Shown here: in pieces, positions 1-5,195 of the stretch
Position numbering within the stretch: the stretch's first letter is position 1
How the letters are laid out: the number at the start of each line of letters is the position of its first letter
NCBI GenBank assembly: GCA_015657395.1
Contig: JADLKI010000018.1
Span: 8,229 to 16,497, forward strand
Source: Spirochaetales bacterium
GTDB lineage: Bacteria > Spirochaetota > Spirochaetia > Treponematales > Rectinemataceae
Length of the DNA: 8,269 nucleotides
Reading direction: 5' to 3'
Notes under the pieces: model-generated
What the model saw: only the letters and a program-made list of their open reading frames with translations
The model's database searches: none
What the model was told of the DNA's origin: nothing
Translations under genes and position numbers: made by a program

Positions 1-660
1 GGGGCATACGGCGCCACGATCTCCGCGGGTGCCGGCATCACACAAAAGGGTGCTGCATCCGTCCCCTTCGGTCTGCTGGATATATGGATGAGCGGCAGTG
101 CTTCTCGCAAAGCAATGTTGGATCAGCGTATTAAGACAATAGTCACCTTTGGAGTTCCGCTCATGAATGGGCTTTTTGACGCTGACAGTATTACGACGAT
201 CGGGATCCCTATGCTGCTCATCGGCGGTTCAGTTGACGATGTTGCCGGTTACGAGCAAAGTATCCGACCGCTTTGGAAAGCTGCTACAAGTGTCGATCGT
301 GCCCTGTTGACGTTTGAGAACGCTAACCACAATGCCGGTGCCCCAATGCCGCCGCCGCAGGAGGACAACAGGTTCGACGAGAAATTGAATATGAATCTTG
401 CCAACCACTACATCGATGCCGTGTGGGACAACGTCCGCATGAATAACGTGTCGGAGCATTTCGTCACGGCTTGGCTCAACAAATACCTGAAGTCTGATCC
501 TGCCATGGATGCTTATCTGGATCTTATACCGGCGTCCAATGATGGAGTTTGGGCCGTGAACAAGGATGGAACTTTCAAGCCGGAACATTCCTACTGGAAA
601 GGATTTCCCAACCGGACTGCCAAGGGACTACGATTTGAAACGCTGAAGGCCGGCGAATAA
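1..660 (+). CDS. alpha/beta hydrolase, dienelactone-hydrolase-like (5' partial)
   Basis: The reading frame is open from base 1, so this is the C-terminal 219 residues of a longer protein; the ATG at 88 is internal, not the start. The first residues (GAYGATISAGAG) look like the helix just after a GxSxG nucleophile elbow, so the catalytic serine probably lies just upstream of the window. The remaining triad members are visible: a strand LLIGGSVDD whose aspartates (codons 235 and 238) are acid candidates, and ENANHNAG with the histidine at 328-330. The pattern fits the predicted dienelactone hydrolase / PAF-acetylhydrolase-like branch of the fold, whose members hydrolyse esters or related bonds; the substrate is unknown. 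No membrane segment is seen in the visible part. It is convergent with the next gene, with a hairpin between them. Family is fairly sure; specific function is not. Confidence 0.8.
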   Translation, partial: GAYGATISAGAGITQKGAASVPFGLLDIWMSGSASRKAMLDQRIKTIVTFGVPLMNGLFDADSITTIGIPMLLIGGSVDDVAGYEQSIRPLWKAATSVDRALLTFENANHNAGAPMPPPQEDNRFDEKLNMNLANHYIDAVWDNVRMNNVSEHFVTAWLNKYLKSDPAMDAYLDLIPASNDGVWAVNKDGTFKPEHSYWKGFPNRTAKGLRFETLKAGE

Positions 661-677
661 CCATTCCATGAATGCGG

Positions 678-705
678 TGCGGGACCGCCATAAAATGGTC
701 CCGCA
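678..705. terminator. hairpin between convergent genes, possible bidirectional terminator
   Basis: Perfect 9-bp arms TGCGGGACC (678-686) and GGTCCCGCA (697-705) enclose a 10-nt loop. They lie in the 80-bp gap between the hydrolase stop and the ATPase stop. No T-run follows directly on either strand (the A6 at 715-720 is on the wrong side for the minus strand), so this is not a textbook intrinsic terminator. Position between convergent genes is the main argument for a role in 3'-end formation. Confidence 0.4.
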
Positions 706-740
706 TCGTGCGGTAAAAAAGTACAAGGGACTTATTCTGC

Positions 741-1880
741 CTATGCCTTTTCATTCATCACTTTCAGCAAATTCTCTTTTGTGATTACCCCGGCAGGCCC
801 CTTGTACGTTTCGATCCAGAGGTGCGGAATCTTTGCCTTATCGTCGCGCCATTTGATTTCGTAGCCGGAGAGCTGGCCATTCTCATCGACGACGAGGTCG
901 AGTTCTTTCTGGTCATAGGTGCGCCAGAAATAGAAGCTTGCATATCGCCGTTGATACTCGTATTTTTTCATCAATTCCATCACGACGAAATTTTCCCACA
1001 GTGCGCCCAGGTCGTTTCGGAGCTCGATCGGCCGGAAATCATTGATGACCGCATTCCTGATGCCGGTATCCCAGAAATAATATTTGGCACTTTTGGATAT
1101 CTCGTTTCTGAGATTTCGGGAGAATGCGCTGATCTTCTTTATGACGAACGCTTTTTCCAGGAGATCGAGATACCGCTCGACGGTGTTTTTGCTGAGGCCG
1201 ATTTTTACCGCGATTTCATTGAGCGAGACTTCATTCCCAATCTGAAATGCCAGCAAACGCACAATGTCCTGCAATTTCTGGGAATTCCTGATGTGTTCGA
1301 GCGCCAGAATATCCTTAAACAGATAGCTGTTCCGCAAATTCACAAGATATTCCGTATTTTCAGGAGCATTGTCGAGAGACAGGACCTCGGGATACATCCC
1401 AAAAATCAGATATGACTCGATGTCCTGAAAGATCTGAAAATCAGTCCGTTCGAGTTTGAGTTCCATGAGCGATACCGGGAATAAAAACCGCTGGATGCTT
1501 CGTCCCGTGAGAGGTTCAGAGACGGTCTGCGAGAGATTGAATGCGCTGGAGCCCGTAAGAATAACGGATTTTTCGGGGAAAATATCGATGAGTAGCTTTG
1601 CGCAGGCTCCTATATTCGGAACATACTGGGCCTCATCGATGAAGATGACATCATAGGGCGAGAAGAAAAGGCGATATGTCTCGATTTTTCGGGAGGAAAG
1701 GATGGCCACAAGCTCAAAATCATCACCGCTCCCTTTGAAGATTTTCCCTTCTGAGCCAGCAAGGAGCTTTTCCATGAGCATCGTTTTGCCTACGCGGCGC
1801 GCGCCATAGAGGATGACGACCTTGCCTTTTTTAAACAGAGCACTTGGATCCGATTCATAAAAGCGCTTTATCCATTGCAT
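741..1880 (-). CDS. AAA_14 / DUF4143 ATP-binding protein
   Basis: A 379-residue P-loop ATPase of the AAA_14-DUF4143 type. Walker A is GARRVGKT at residues 26-33, Walker B VIFIDEA at 78-84, and the sensor-like strand ILTGSSA at 107-113. A winged-helix-like stretch follows (about 218-250, NEIAVKIGLSKNTVERYLDL). The C-terminal DUF4143 part carries a PD-(D/E)xK-like pattern: WENFV near 295-299, KELDLVV with D328, and YEIKW with E341 and K343. Length is normal for the family and all key motifs are intact. Family members are widespread and often horizontally mobile; their cellular role is poorly known, so no pathway is assigned. The MQWIKRFYES start is typical of the family, which supports the ATG at 1878-1880 even though no Shine-Dalgarno precedes it. 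It stands alone with its own promoter, separated by 98 bp from the SDR gene upstream. Confidence 0.9.
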   Translation of the reverse strand: MQWIKRFYESDPSALFKKGKVVILYGARRVGKTMLMEKLLAGSEGKIFKGSGDDFELVAILSSRKIETYRLFFSPYDVIFIDEAQYVPNIGACAKLLIDIFPEKSVILTGSSAFNLSQTVSEPLTGRSIQRFLFPVSLMELKLERTDFQIFQDIESYLIFGMYPEVLSLDNAPENTEYLVNLRNSYLFKDILALEHIRNSQKLQDIVRLLAFQIGNEVSLNEIAVKIGLSKNTVERYLDLLEKAFVIKKISAFSRNLRNEISKSAKYYFWDTGIRNAVINDFRPIELRNDLGALWENFVVMELMKKYEYQRRYASFYFWRTYDQKELDLVVDENGQLSGYEIKWRDDKAKIPHLWIETYKGPAGVITKENLLKVMNEKA

Positions 1881-1886
1881 AGGAAA

Positions 1887-1915
1887 AGTATCGTATTTTC
1901 TCAGAAAATTGTCAA
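1887..1915 (-). promoter_or_regulatory. sigma70-type promoter of the DUF4143 ATPase gene
   Basis: On the minus strand a perfect -35 TTGACA (1910-1915) is followed after exactly 17 nt by GATACT (1887-1892). Only six bases separate this -10 from the ATG, so transcription would start at about the A of the start codon. The intervening bases (TTTCCT) are not a ribosome binding site. This predicts a leaderless transcript. Confidence 0.6.
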
Positions 1916-1936
1916 TAAAATGACAGAATTCATATT

Positions 1937-1962
1937 AATTTGGTCAGTTTGCTGACCAAATT
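1937..1962. promoter_or_regulatory. 26-bp palindrome, operator or hairpin terminator
   Basis: Perfect 11-bp arms AATTTGGTCAG (1937-1947) and CTGACCAAATT (1952-1962) around a 4-bp centre. It lies 16 bp beyond the SDR stop codon and about 21 bp upstream of the ATPase -35 box. It could be an operator for a dimeric regulator controlling the ATPase, or the 3' hairpin of the SDR mRNA. The lack of a T-run after either arm argues mildly against a standard intrinsic terminator. No regulator that would bind it is encoded nearby. Confidence 0.5.
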
Positions 1963-1978
1963 TAAATCAATAAAGGCC

Positions 1979-2926
1979 TCATACGCTGAAATTGTTGCGA
2001 TACCATTCGACTGTCTGTCGGATTGCTTCGCGGAGCGGTGTGGCGCGCTCGCCGAATGCGCATTCAAACTTACTGCTGTCCACGATAAAGGGCTTTTCGA
2101 ATTCGTACATCATTTCCACCGTCTCCCGCGCTTCGTGGATGAAGATACCGCCAATTCTCATCATCAGTTTGCCCATGCCGTTCATTTTAGGCGGCCTGCC
2201 AATTTCTTCAAACACGATCGTCATGAGTTGACGTGTCGTGAGCGTCTCCGCGTTTGGCACGTGCCAGACCTGACCGAGGGCTTCATCGTGTTCACCAAGT
2301 GTCACCAACGCTTTTCCGAAATCGTCGATGAAAGTATAGGTATGCGGCAGGTCTATGTTCCCTATCAGTGAAGCGGTTTTGCCTCGAAGCGCAGGAAGGA
2401 GCGCGCGCTCTCCGATTGTCGATTCCAGAACGCCGGGGCCGAAGAAGTCCGAAGCGCGCCCAATGGCAACCTGCACCTTGCCGCTCCGGTGTGCGGCCAG
2501 TGCCGCTTCCGCCATCTGGGCGCGTATGCGCCCCTTGAGCGTCGTCGCAAGGTAGGGGAGGTCTTCAGTGATCGGGCGATTGGGAACTTCTCCATACATA
2601 TAGAGATTTTCGCCGATGACAAGCCTTGCGCCGGCACTTGCTGCGGCTTCGAGAATGTTGGCCTGCAAGGGCGGAAATTTCTGAGGCCACTCGTGGTACG
2701 GTGGTTTGGCACATTGATAGACTACCTCTGCACCTCTGCACGCCTCACGCGCCCTGTCAAGCTCGTATACGTCGGCCGCCATCACCGATACGCCGGCAGG
2801 CACCTTGGCTTTGCCACTTCGATTGACCATGCGCACGGTTTCGCCCCTGGCCACCAACGTACGCATCACTGCCATACCCAGCGGGCCCGTACCAACAACG
2901 ACATGGAGTTTAGGATTGCTTGCCAT
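1979..2926 (-). CDS. atypical SDR-family NAD(P)-binding protein (NAD-dependent epimerase/dehydratase or NmrA-like)
   Basis: A 315-residue Rossmann-fold protein. The N-terminal beta-alpha-beta has the glycine-rich loop GTGPLG at residues 12-17 (VVVGTGPLGMAV), with R33 and R36 after the second strand that could favour NADP. Further family landmarks are MAADVYE (49-55), ENLYMYGEV (106-114), GRASDFFGPG (156-165) and TYTFIDDFGKAL (196-207), as in epimerase/dehydratase-like proteins. I do not see a convincing YxxxK catalytic pair: after the YMYG strand the expected helix reads TLKGRIRAQMAE. It may therefore be an atypical SDR acting as a reductase of unclear mechanism or as an NAD(P)-binding sensor. 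No signal peptide, so cytoplasmic. The ATG is fixed by AAAGGAG 9 nt upstream. It is downstream of the VOC gene on the same strand with a 64-bp gap and may share its transcript. Confidence 0.82.
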   Translation of the reverse strand: MASNPKLHVVVGTGPLGMAVMRTLVARGETVRMVNRSGKAKVPAGVSVMAADVYELDRAREACRGAEVVYQCAKPPYHEWPQKFPPLQANILEAAASAGARLVIGENLYMYGEVPNRPITEDLPYLATTLKGRIRAQMAEAALAAHRSGKVQVAIGRASDFFGPGVLESTIGERALLPALRGKTASLIGNIDLPHTYTFIDDFGKALVTLGEHDEALGQVWHVPNAETLTTRQLMTIVFEEIGRPPKMNGMGKLMMRIGGIFIHEARETVEMMYEFEKPFIVDSSKFECAFGERATPLREAIRQTVEWYRNNFSV

Positions 2927-2935
2927 TTACTTCAT

Positions 2936-2942
2936 CTCCTTT
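2936..2942 (-). promoter_or_regulatory. ribosome binding site of the SDR gene
   Basis: Minus-strand AAAGGAG ends 9 nt before the ATG at 2924-2926 and settles the start of the SDR gene. Confidence 0.75.
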
Positions 2943-2990
2943 GAGCATCGTGAGTGAGTTCCGGCAGTGCGGCTTCTTCGAACGCCCTCT

Positions 2991-3341
2991 CTACTCATTC
3001 TTCTGCACCACACAGAACAGATTCCCGTCCGGGTCCTCCAGGACAACATAATCCGCATCCGGGGGATATCTCCACGGATATTTTCTTGCCCCAAGCCCTA
3101 TCAGGCGTTCCACTTCTTCCTTTTGTCTGTCGGTATAGAGATCGAGGTGTATCCAGCTTCTATGCTCTTTCGGTTTTTCCCTCTTCTGGAATGACAGATT
3201 CGGCCCTTTCCCCAAAGGATCCTGTAACACTGCCCAATCATCTGTCAGCGGGTCCCTCGGGCGGTAGTGCAGGGCATCCTGCCAGAACTCCACCATTTTC
3301 TCAAATTCGTGACAGTGGATGACAATCGATCCAATTTTCAT
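2991..3341 (-). CDS. VOC-family (glyoxalase/bleomycin-resistance fold) protein
   Basis: 116 residues from the ATG at 3339-3341, the normal size of a single-unit VOC protein with two beta-alpha-beta-beta-beta modules. Module 1 begins MKIGSIVIHC with a helix (EFEKMVEFWQDAL, about 12-24); module 2 begins WIHLDLYT (63-70), has the helix RQKEEVERLIGLG (72-84), and ends with the family signature LEDPDGNLFCVV (101-112). This ending is typical of the Glyoxalase_6-like branch. Metal-ligand positions are not convincingly all present, so enzyme, resistance or binding function cannot be chosen. A start 16 codons upstream (3389) is possible, but the chosen one begins exactly at strand 1 and is preceded by GGGGGA at a good distance. 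First gene of a probable two-gene minus-strand unit with the SDR. Confidence 0.85.
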   Translation of the reverse strand: MKIGSIVIHCHEFEKMVEFWQDALHYRPRDPLTDDWAVLQDPLGKGPNLSFQKREKPKEHRSWIHLDLYTDRQKEEVERLIGLGARKYPWRYPPDADYVVLEDPDGNLFCVVQKNE

Positions 3342-3360
3342 GGTATTCCCCCACAACGAT

Positions 3361-3388
3361 ATTTTAGAACATCTCCAGTATATTTCCA
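3361..3388 (-). promoter_or_regulatory. candidate promoter for the VOC-SDR unit
   Basis: On the minus strand TGGAAA (3383-3388), a 16-nt spacer and TAAAAT (3361-3366). Transcription would start near 3354, giving a leader of about 13 nt that contains the GGGGGA ribosome binding site. The -35 match is only moderate (4 of 6). Confidence 0.35.
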
Positions 3389-3391
3389 CCT

Positions 3392-3466
3392 GGTGTGCGC
3401 GTGGGCTGCGCGGCGTAGGTGGCGCGACGCCTGCCTGAACGGAGCGGGGTGCAAGCCAGGCGCACC
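3392..3466. repeat. GC-rich ~75-bp segment with imperfect inverted ends
   Basis: The left end (3392-3409, GGTGTGCGCGTGGGCTGC) and the reverse complement of the right end (3451-3466) match imperfectly, with about three substitutions and one indel. Between them is a small nested stem, GGCGT (3412-3416) with ACGCC (3427-3431). The segment is much richer in GC than the sequence on both sides. It ends at the point where recognisable VapC homology begins, so it may be an inserted small repeat element or a rearrangement scar. No transposase is present and no target duplication was recognised. Confidence 0.4.
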
Positions 3467-3782
3467 CGATTTATATATTGCCGAGCTCTCGAATGTGCTG
3501 TGGAAGTATTATAAAGCGCAAAAAATCAGCCATGCAGAATGTATGCAGTATGTGGAAGACGGTATTGATTTGATTGATGATTTTTTCGAAGCAAAAGAAC
3601 TGTGGAAAGAAGCCTTGGGCGAAGGGATCAAAAATGCTCATTCTATTTATGATATGTACTATGCTGTCCTAGCACGAAGAAATGACGCCCTGCTAATGAC
3701 CAACGATGAGCAGCTGAGCATACTGTGTAAAAAATTGAATGTTGAAGTAGTAGAGCCAATTTCAAAAGTCGGTTCCTTTTGA
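3462..3782 (+). pseudogene. 5'-truncated VapC-type PIN-domain toxin
   Basis: About 106 residues match the C-terminal three quarters of a PIN-domain ribonuclease of the VapC type, the toxin of VapBC modules that cleaves RNA. Visible parts are APDLYIAELSNVLWKYYKA, with the acidic E at codon 3483, SIYDMYYAVLARR with D at 3651-3653, and LLMTNDEQL with D at 3705-3707. The N-terminal strand carrying the first catalytic aspartate (usually about 40-45 residues ahead of APDLY) is absent. Upstream the frame runs into the GC-rich segment and then antisense to the VOC gene, and there is no credible start codon or ribosome binding site. No vapB antitoxin precedes it. The stop codon lies inside a strong stem-loop. 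Probably a non-functional remnant. Confidence 0.75.
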
Positions 3783-3790
3783 AATTGGCT
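3754..3790. repeat. stem-loop 1, perfect 15-bp stem
   Basis: Arms AGCCAATTTCAAAAG (3754-3768) and CTTTTGAAATTGGCT (3776-3790) with a 7-nt loop TCGGTTC. The vapC remnant's stop codon (3780-3782) lies in the right arm. It could terminate transcription, although the downstream T content is weak (TTGCATTTGC). Confidence 0.8.
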
Positions 3791-3792
3791 TT

Positions 3793-3830
3793 GCATTTGC
3801 TCCGGTTTCTTTGAAACCGTACGCAAATGC
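3793..3830. repeat. stem-loop 2, two-part stem
   Basis: Outer arms GCATTTGC (3793-3800) and GCAAATGC (3823-3830) enclose inner arms CGGTTTC (3803-3809) and GAAACCG (3813-3819) with a TTT loop. A small internal loop separates the two stems. It starts 2 bp after stem-loop 1. Confidence 0.75.
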
Positions 3831-3844
3831 TGCAATAAAAGGTT

Positions 3845-3878
3845 GCTCTTTCAAAACTCGTCCGACTTTTGAAAGAGC
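3845..3878. repeat. stem-loop 3, perfect 12-bp stem
   Basis: Arms GCTCTTTCAAAA (3845-3856) and TTTTGAAAGAGC (3867-3878) with a 10-nt loop. Bases 3862-3874 are the exact reverse complement of 3760-3772 in stem-loop 1, so the two are related elements in opposite orientation. Confidence 0.8.
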
Positions 3879-3985
3879 CTCAGTAATATAAGCACAAAGC
3901 GCGTGTTATGCGACTTATAGGGACCCGTCCAACGTGCGCTTTTATCCATAAAATCTTCCTTGAGGCGCACCGAGATTACCGCCAT
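3851..3985 (-). CDS. small ORF, possible truncated ribbon-helix-helix antitoxin
   Basis: 44 codons from an ATG at 3983-3985, preceded by a strong Shine-Dalgarno-like GGGAGGAG (3997-4004) at 11 nt. The first residues MAVISVRLKEDF resemble the N-terminal strand of ribbon-helix-helix (CopG/RelB-like) antitoxins. The rest (from MDKSARWTGPYK on) does not continue as such a fold, and the ORF ends inside stem-loop 3. The ATG overlaps the end of an open stretch that resembles a RelE/ParE toxin tail. The simplest reading is debris of a second toxin-antitoxin module, cut at its 3' end. It may equally be a chance ORF. Confidence 0.22.
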   Translation of the reverse strand: MAVISVRLKEDFMDKSARWTGPYKSHNTRFVLILLRLFQKSDEF

Positions 3986-4025
3986 TTCTTAGACATCTCC
4001 TCCCGTTTGTCCAAGGCAATGACAT

Positions 4026-4057
4026 AGATATCTTCATGTTCAATATAGAAGATATCT
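4026..4057. repeat. inverted repeat with 10-bp arms
   Basis: AGATATCTTC (4026-4035) and GAAGATATCT (4048-4057) are perfect arms around a 12-nt loop, 38 bp upstream of the first LacI-type operator. Neither strand shows a following T-run, apart from TTTAAG on the plus strand. Role unknown. Confidence 0.55.
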
Positions 4058-4094
4058 TTAAGGGCCTCTATTTTCAGTATTAAAACATACAAAC

Positions 4095-4106
4095 GGGAAC
4101 GTTCCC
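4095..4106. promoter_or_regulatory. LacI-family operator O1
   Basis: Perfect palindrome GGGAACGTTCCC with a central CpG, the hallmark of LacI-family sites, where the hinge-helix leucine inserts. It lies just upstream of the -35 box and is identical to O2. The centre-to-centre distance to O2 is 57 bp. Confidence 0.85.
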
Positions 4107-4115
4107 AAATTTTTC

Positions 4116-4145
4116 TTGCATGTTTTTGAAAACCCATGCTATACT
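4116..4145 (+). promoter_or_regulatory. promoter of the LacI-ARH-ABC operon
   Basis: TTGCAT (4116-4121), an 18-nt spacer and a strong -10 TATACT (4140-4145) preceded by TG one base away (extended -10, TGCTATACT). The extended -10 compensates for the weak -35. The predicted start point, about 4151-4152, falls at the edge of operator O2. Confidence 0.7.
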
Positions 4146-4150
4146 CTTTG

Positions 4151-4164
4151 TGGGAACGTTCCCA
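4151..4164. promoter_or_regulatory. LacI-family operator O2
   Basis: TGGGAACGTTCCCA, the 12-bp O1 palindrome extended by one base pair on each side. It covers the predicted transcription start and the short leader, ending 2 bp before the repressor's ATG. A bound repressor would block initiation, giving negative autoregulation of the whole operon. Confidence 0.88.
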
Positions 4165-4166
4165 AT

Positions 4167-5195
4167 ATGAACAAACAGAAGATCAGTATTCACGAGGTGG
4201 CGCGCCTCGCGGGTGTCTCGAAGAGCACGGTGTCGCGCGTGATCTCCGACAAGGGCGGATCGGTCAGCCATGAGACACTGGAGAGGGTCCATAAGGCCAT
4301 CGAGCAGCTCGGGTATCGGAGGAACATTGTCGCCGCCGGCCTGAGGACGCAGAAGACCTACATGGTGCTCGTCATGATTCCGGATGTGGCGAACCCTTTC
4401 TGGTCGGAGATCGCGCGCGCGGTGCAGGACACGCTCGAACCGGAGGGGTATTCGGTGGTCATAGGGAGCACGTGCTGGAGCGAGGAACGGGAATCGCGCT
4501 ACTACGAGCTCGCCCAGATGGCCCGCTTCGACGGGGTTATCCTCAACAGCGTCACCGACAATATCGACCTGATCAAGAATCTCGGTGTCCCGGCGGTGCT
4601 CATAGGCGAACGCACCGCGGCTCAGAATATCGACACGGTGGGAACGGACACACTCCAGGCGACAAGGATCGGCATGGAGTATCTCTATGAGACCGGCCAC
4701 CGGAAAATAGCGCTCGCGACGAGCGACCACGGCAGCGAACGCTACCTGTCGCTCCGCGCCAGGGCCTACAAGGATTTTCTCCACGAGAAAGGACTTCCCC
4801 TCGATCCTGCGCTTCTTTTTTCGGTGAATCTGGACGCGGAGGGCGGCCAGGCGCTGGCGAAACAGCTTCTTGGCCTTCAGGACTGGACCGCGCGAGTGGA
4901 TAGTCTGCTCTGCGGGAACGACATCGTCGCGATCACTGCCATGAATGAGCTTCGAAAATACGGAATCATTGCGGGAATAGACATATCCATAGTCGGTATG
5001 GACGATGTTCCCGCTTCATCCCAGACCTATCCTCCATTGACGACTGTGCGCAAGCCCCGCGAGCGGATTGGCGTGGCGGCCGCACAGCTTCTCCTGAAAC
5101 GGATCTGTGACCCTCTCGGACCGGTCGAAAAGCATTTGTTTCCTGGTGAACTTGCCATTCGGGATAGCGTCATCGACAGAAGGAAAAAACGATGA
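4167..5195 (+). CDS. LacI-family transcriptional repressor
   Basis: 342 residues, standard family length. The N-terminal helix-turn-helix is ISIHEVARLAGVSKSTVSRV (6-25); K19, S20 and R24 fall at the positions that read the operator in LacI. The hinge helix is NIVAAGLRT (53-61), with L59 as the minor-groove leucine. The periplasmic-binding-protein-like ligand domain runs from about 64 to the end (VLVMIPDVANPFWSEIARAV, FDGVILNSV, SIVGMDDVPAS at 274-284, LTTVRKPRERIG at 291-302). The ATG at 4167 is chosen because the DNA-binding domain starts right there; an upstream TTG (4116) would lie in the -35 box. The only Shine-Dalgarno-like bases (GGGAA) are in operator O2, so initiation on the short leader may be weak. 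It overlaps the next gene by 4 bp. The ligand is probably a sugar or glycoside but cannot be named. Confidence 0.95.
   Translation: MNKQKISIHEVARLAGVSKSTVSRVISDKGGSVSHETLERVHKAIEQLGYRRNIVAAGLRTQKTYMVLVMIPDVANPFWSEIARAVQDTLEPEGYSVVIGSTCWSEERESRYYELAQMARFDGVILNSVTDNIDLIKNLGVPAVLIGERTAAQNIDTVGTDTLQATRIGMEYLYETGHRKIALATSDHGSERYLSLRARAYKDFLHEKGLPLDPALLFSVNLDAEGGQALAKQLLGLQDWTARVDSLLCGNDIVAITAMNELRKYGIIAGIDISIVGMDDVPASSQTYPPLTTVRKPRERIGVAAAQLLLKRICDPLGPVEKHLFPGELAIRDSVIDRRKKR

Larger units (their letters stand above)
3783..4094. other. intergenic region without a clear gene, rich in inverted repeats
   Basis: About 310 bp between the vapC remnant and the LacI-type operon. It holds stem-loops 2 and 3 and part of stem-loop 1, a loose dyad AAAGCGC (3896-3902) / GCGCTTT (3936-3942), and a hairpin at 4026-4057. 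A doubtful 44-codon minus-strand ORF lies at 3851-3985. Just upstream of that ORF, minus-strand codons 4071-3976 read like the tail of a RelE/ParE toxin (IFYIEHEDIYVIALDKREEM, ending KKWR and stop). No complete gene is recognised. Confidence 0.6.

Noticed and set aside
721..807. Inverted repeat GTACAAGGG (721-729) / CCCTTGTAC (799-807)
   Set aside because: Nine bases with a 69-bp gap, the right arm inside the ATPase coding sequence; could easily be chance.
822..1415. 197-codon plus-strand ORF
   Set aside because: Antisense shadow of the DUF4143 ATPase, whose motifs are unmistakable; no ribosome binding site or family resemblance.
1940..2944. Several plus-strand ORFs across the SDR gene (1940-2371, 2489-2944 and others)
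   Set aside because: All antisense to the SDR gene, which has a clear Rossmann motif and ribosome binding site.
3267..3461. In-frame upstream extension of the vapC frame (GTG at 3267)
   Set aside because: It runs antisense to the VOC gene and through the GC-rich segment, has no PIN-domain features and no ribosome binding site.
3754..3878. CRISPR array
   Set aside because: The hairpins differ in outer stem sequence and spacing; there are no regular direct repeats or spacers and no cas genes.
3896..3942. Integron attC-like site (GTTATGC at 3906, GTCCAAC at 3927)
   Set aside because: The two core-like heptamers are in the wrong order (GTT before AAC), one does not fit GTTRRRY, and neighbouring genes are in mixed orientation with no integrase.
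4116..4166. TTG start 17 codons upstream for the repressor
   Set aside because: It lies within the -35 box and the added residues precede the conserved start of the DNA-binding domain.
4080..4784. 234-codon minus-strand ORF
   Set aside because: Opposite strand of the LacI-type repressor gene; arginine/histidine-rich shadow typical of GC-rich coding DNA.
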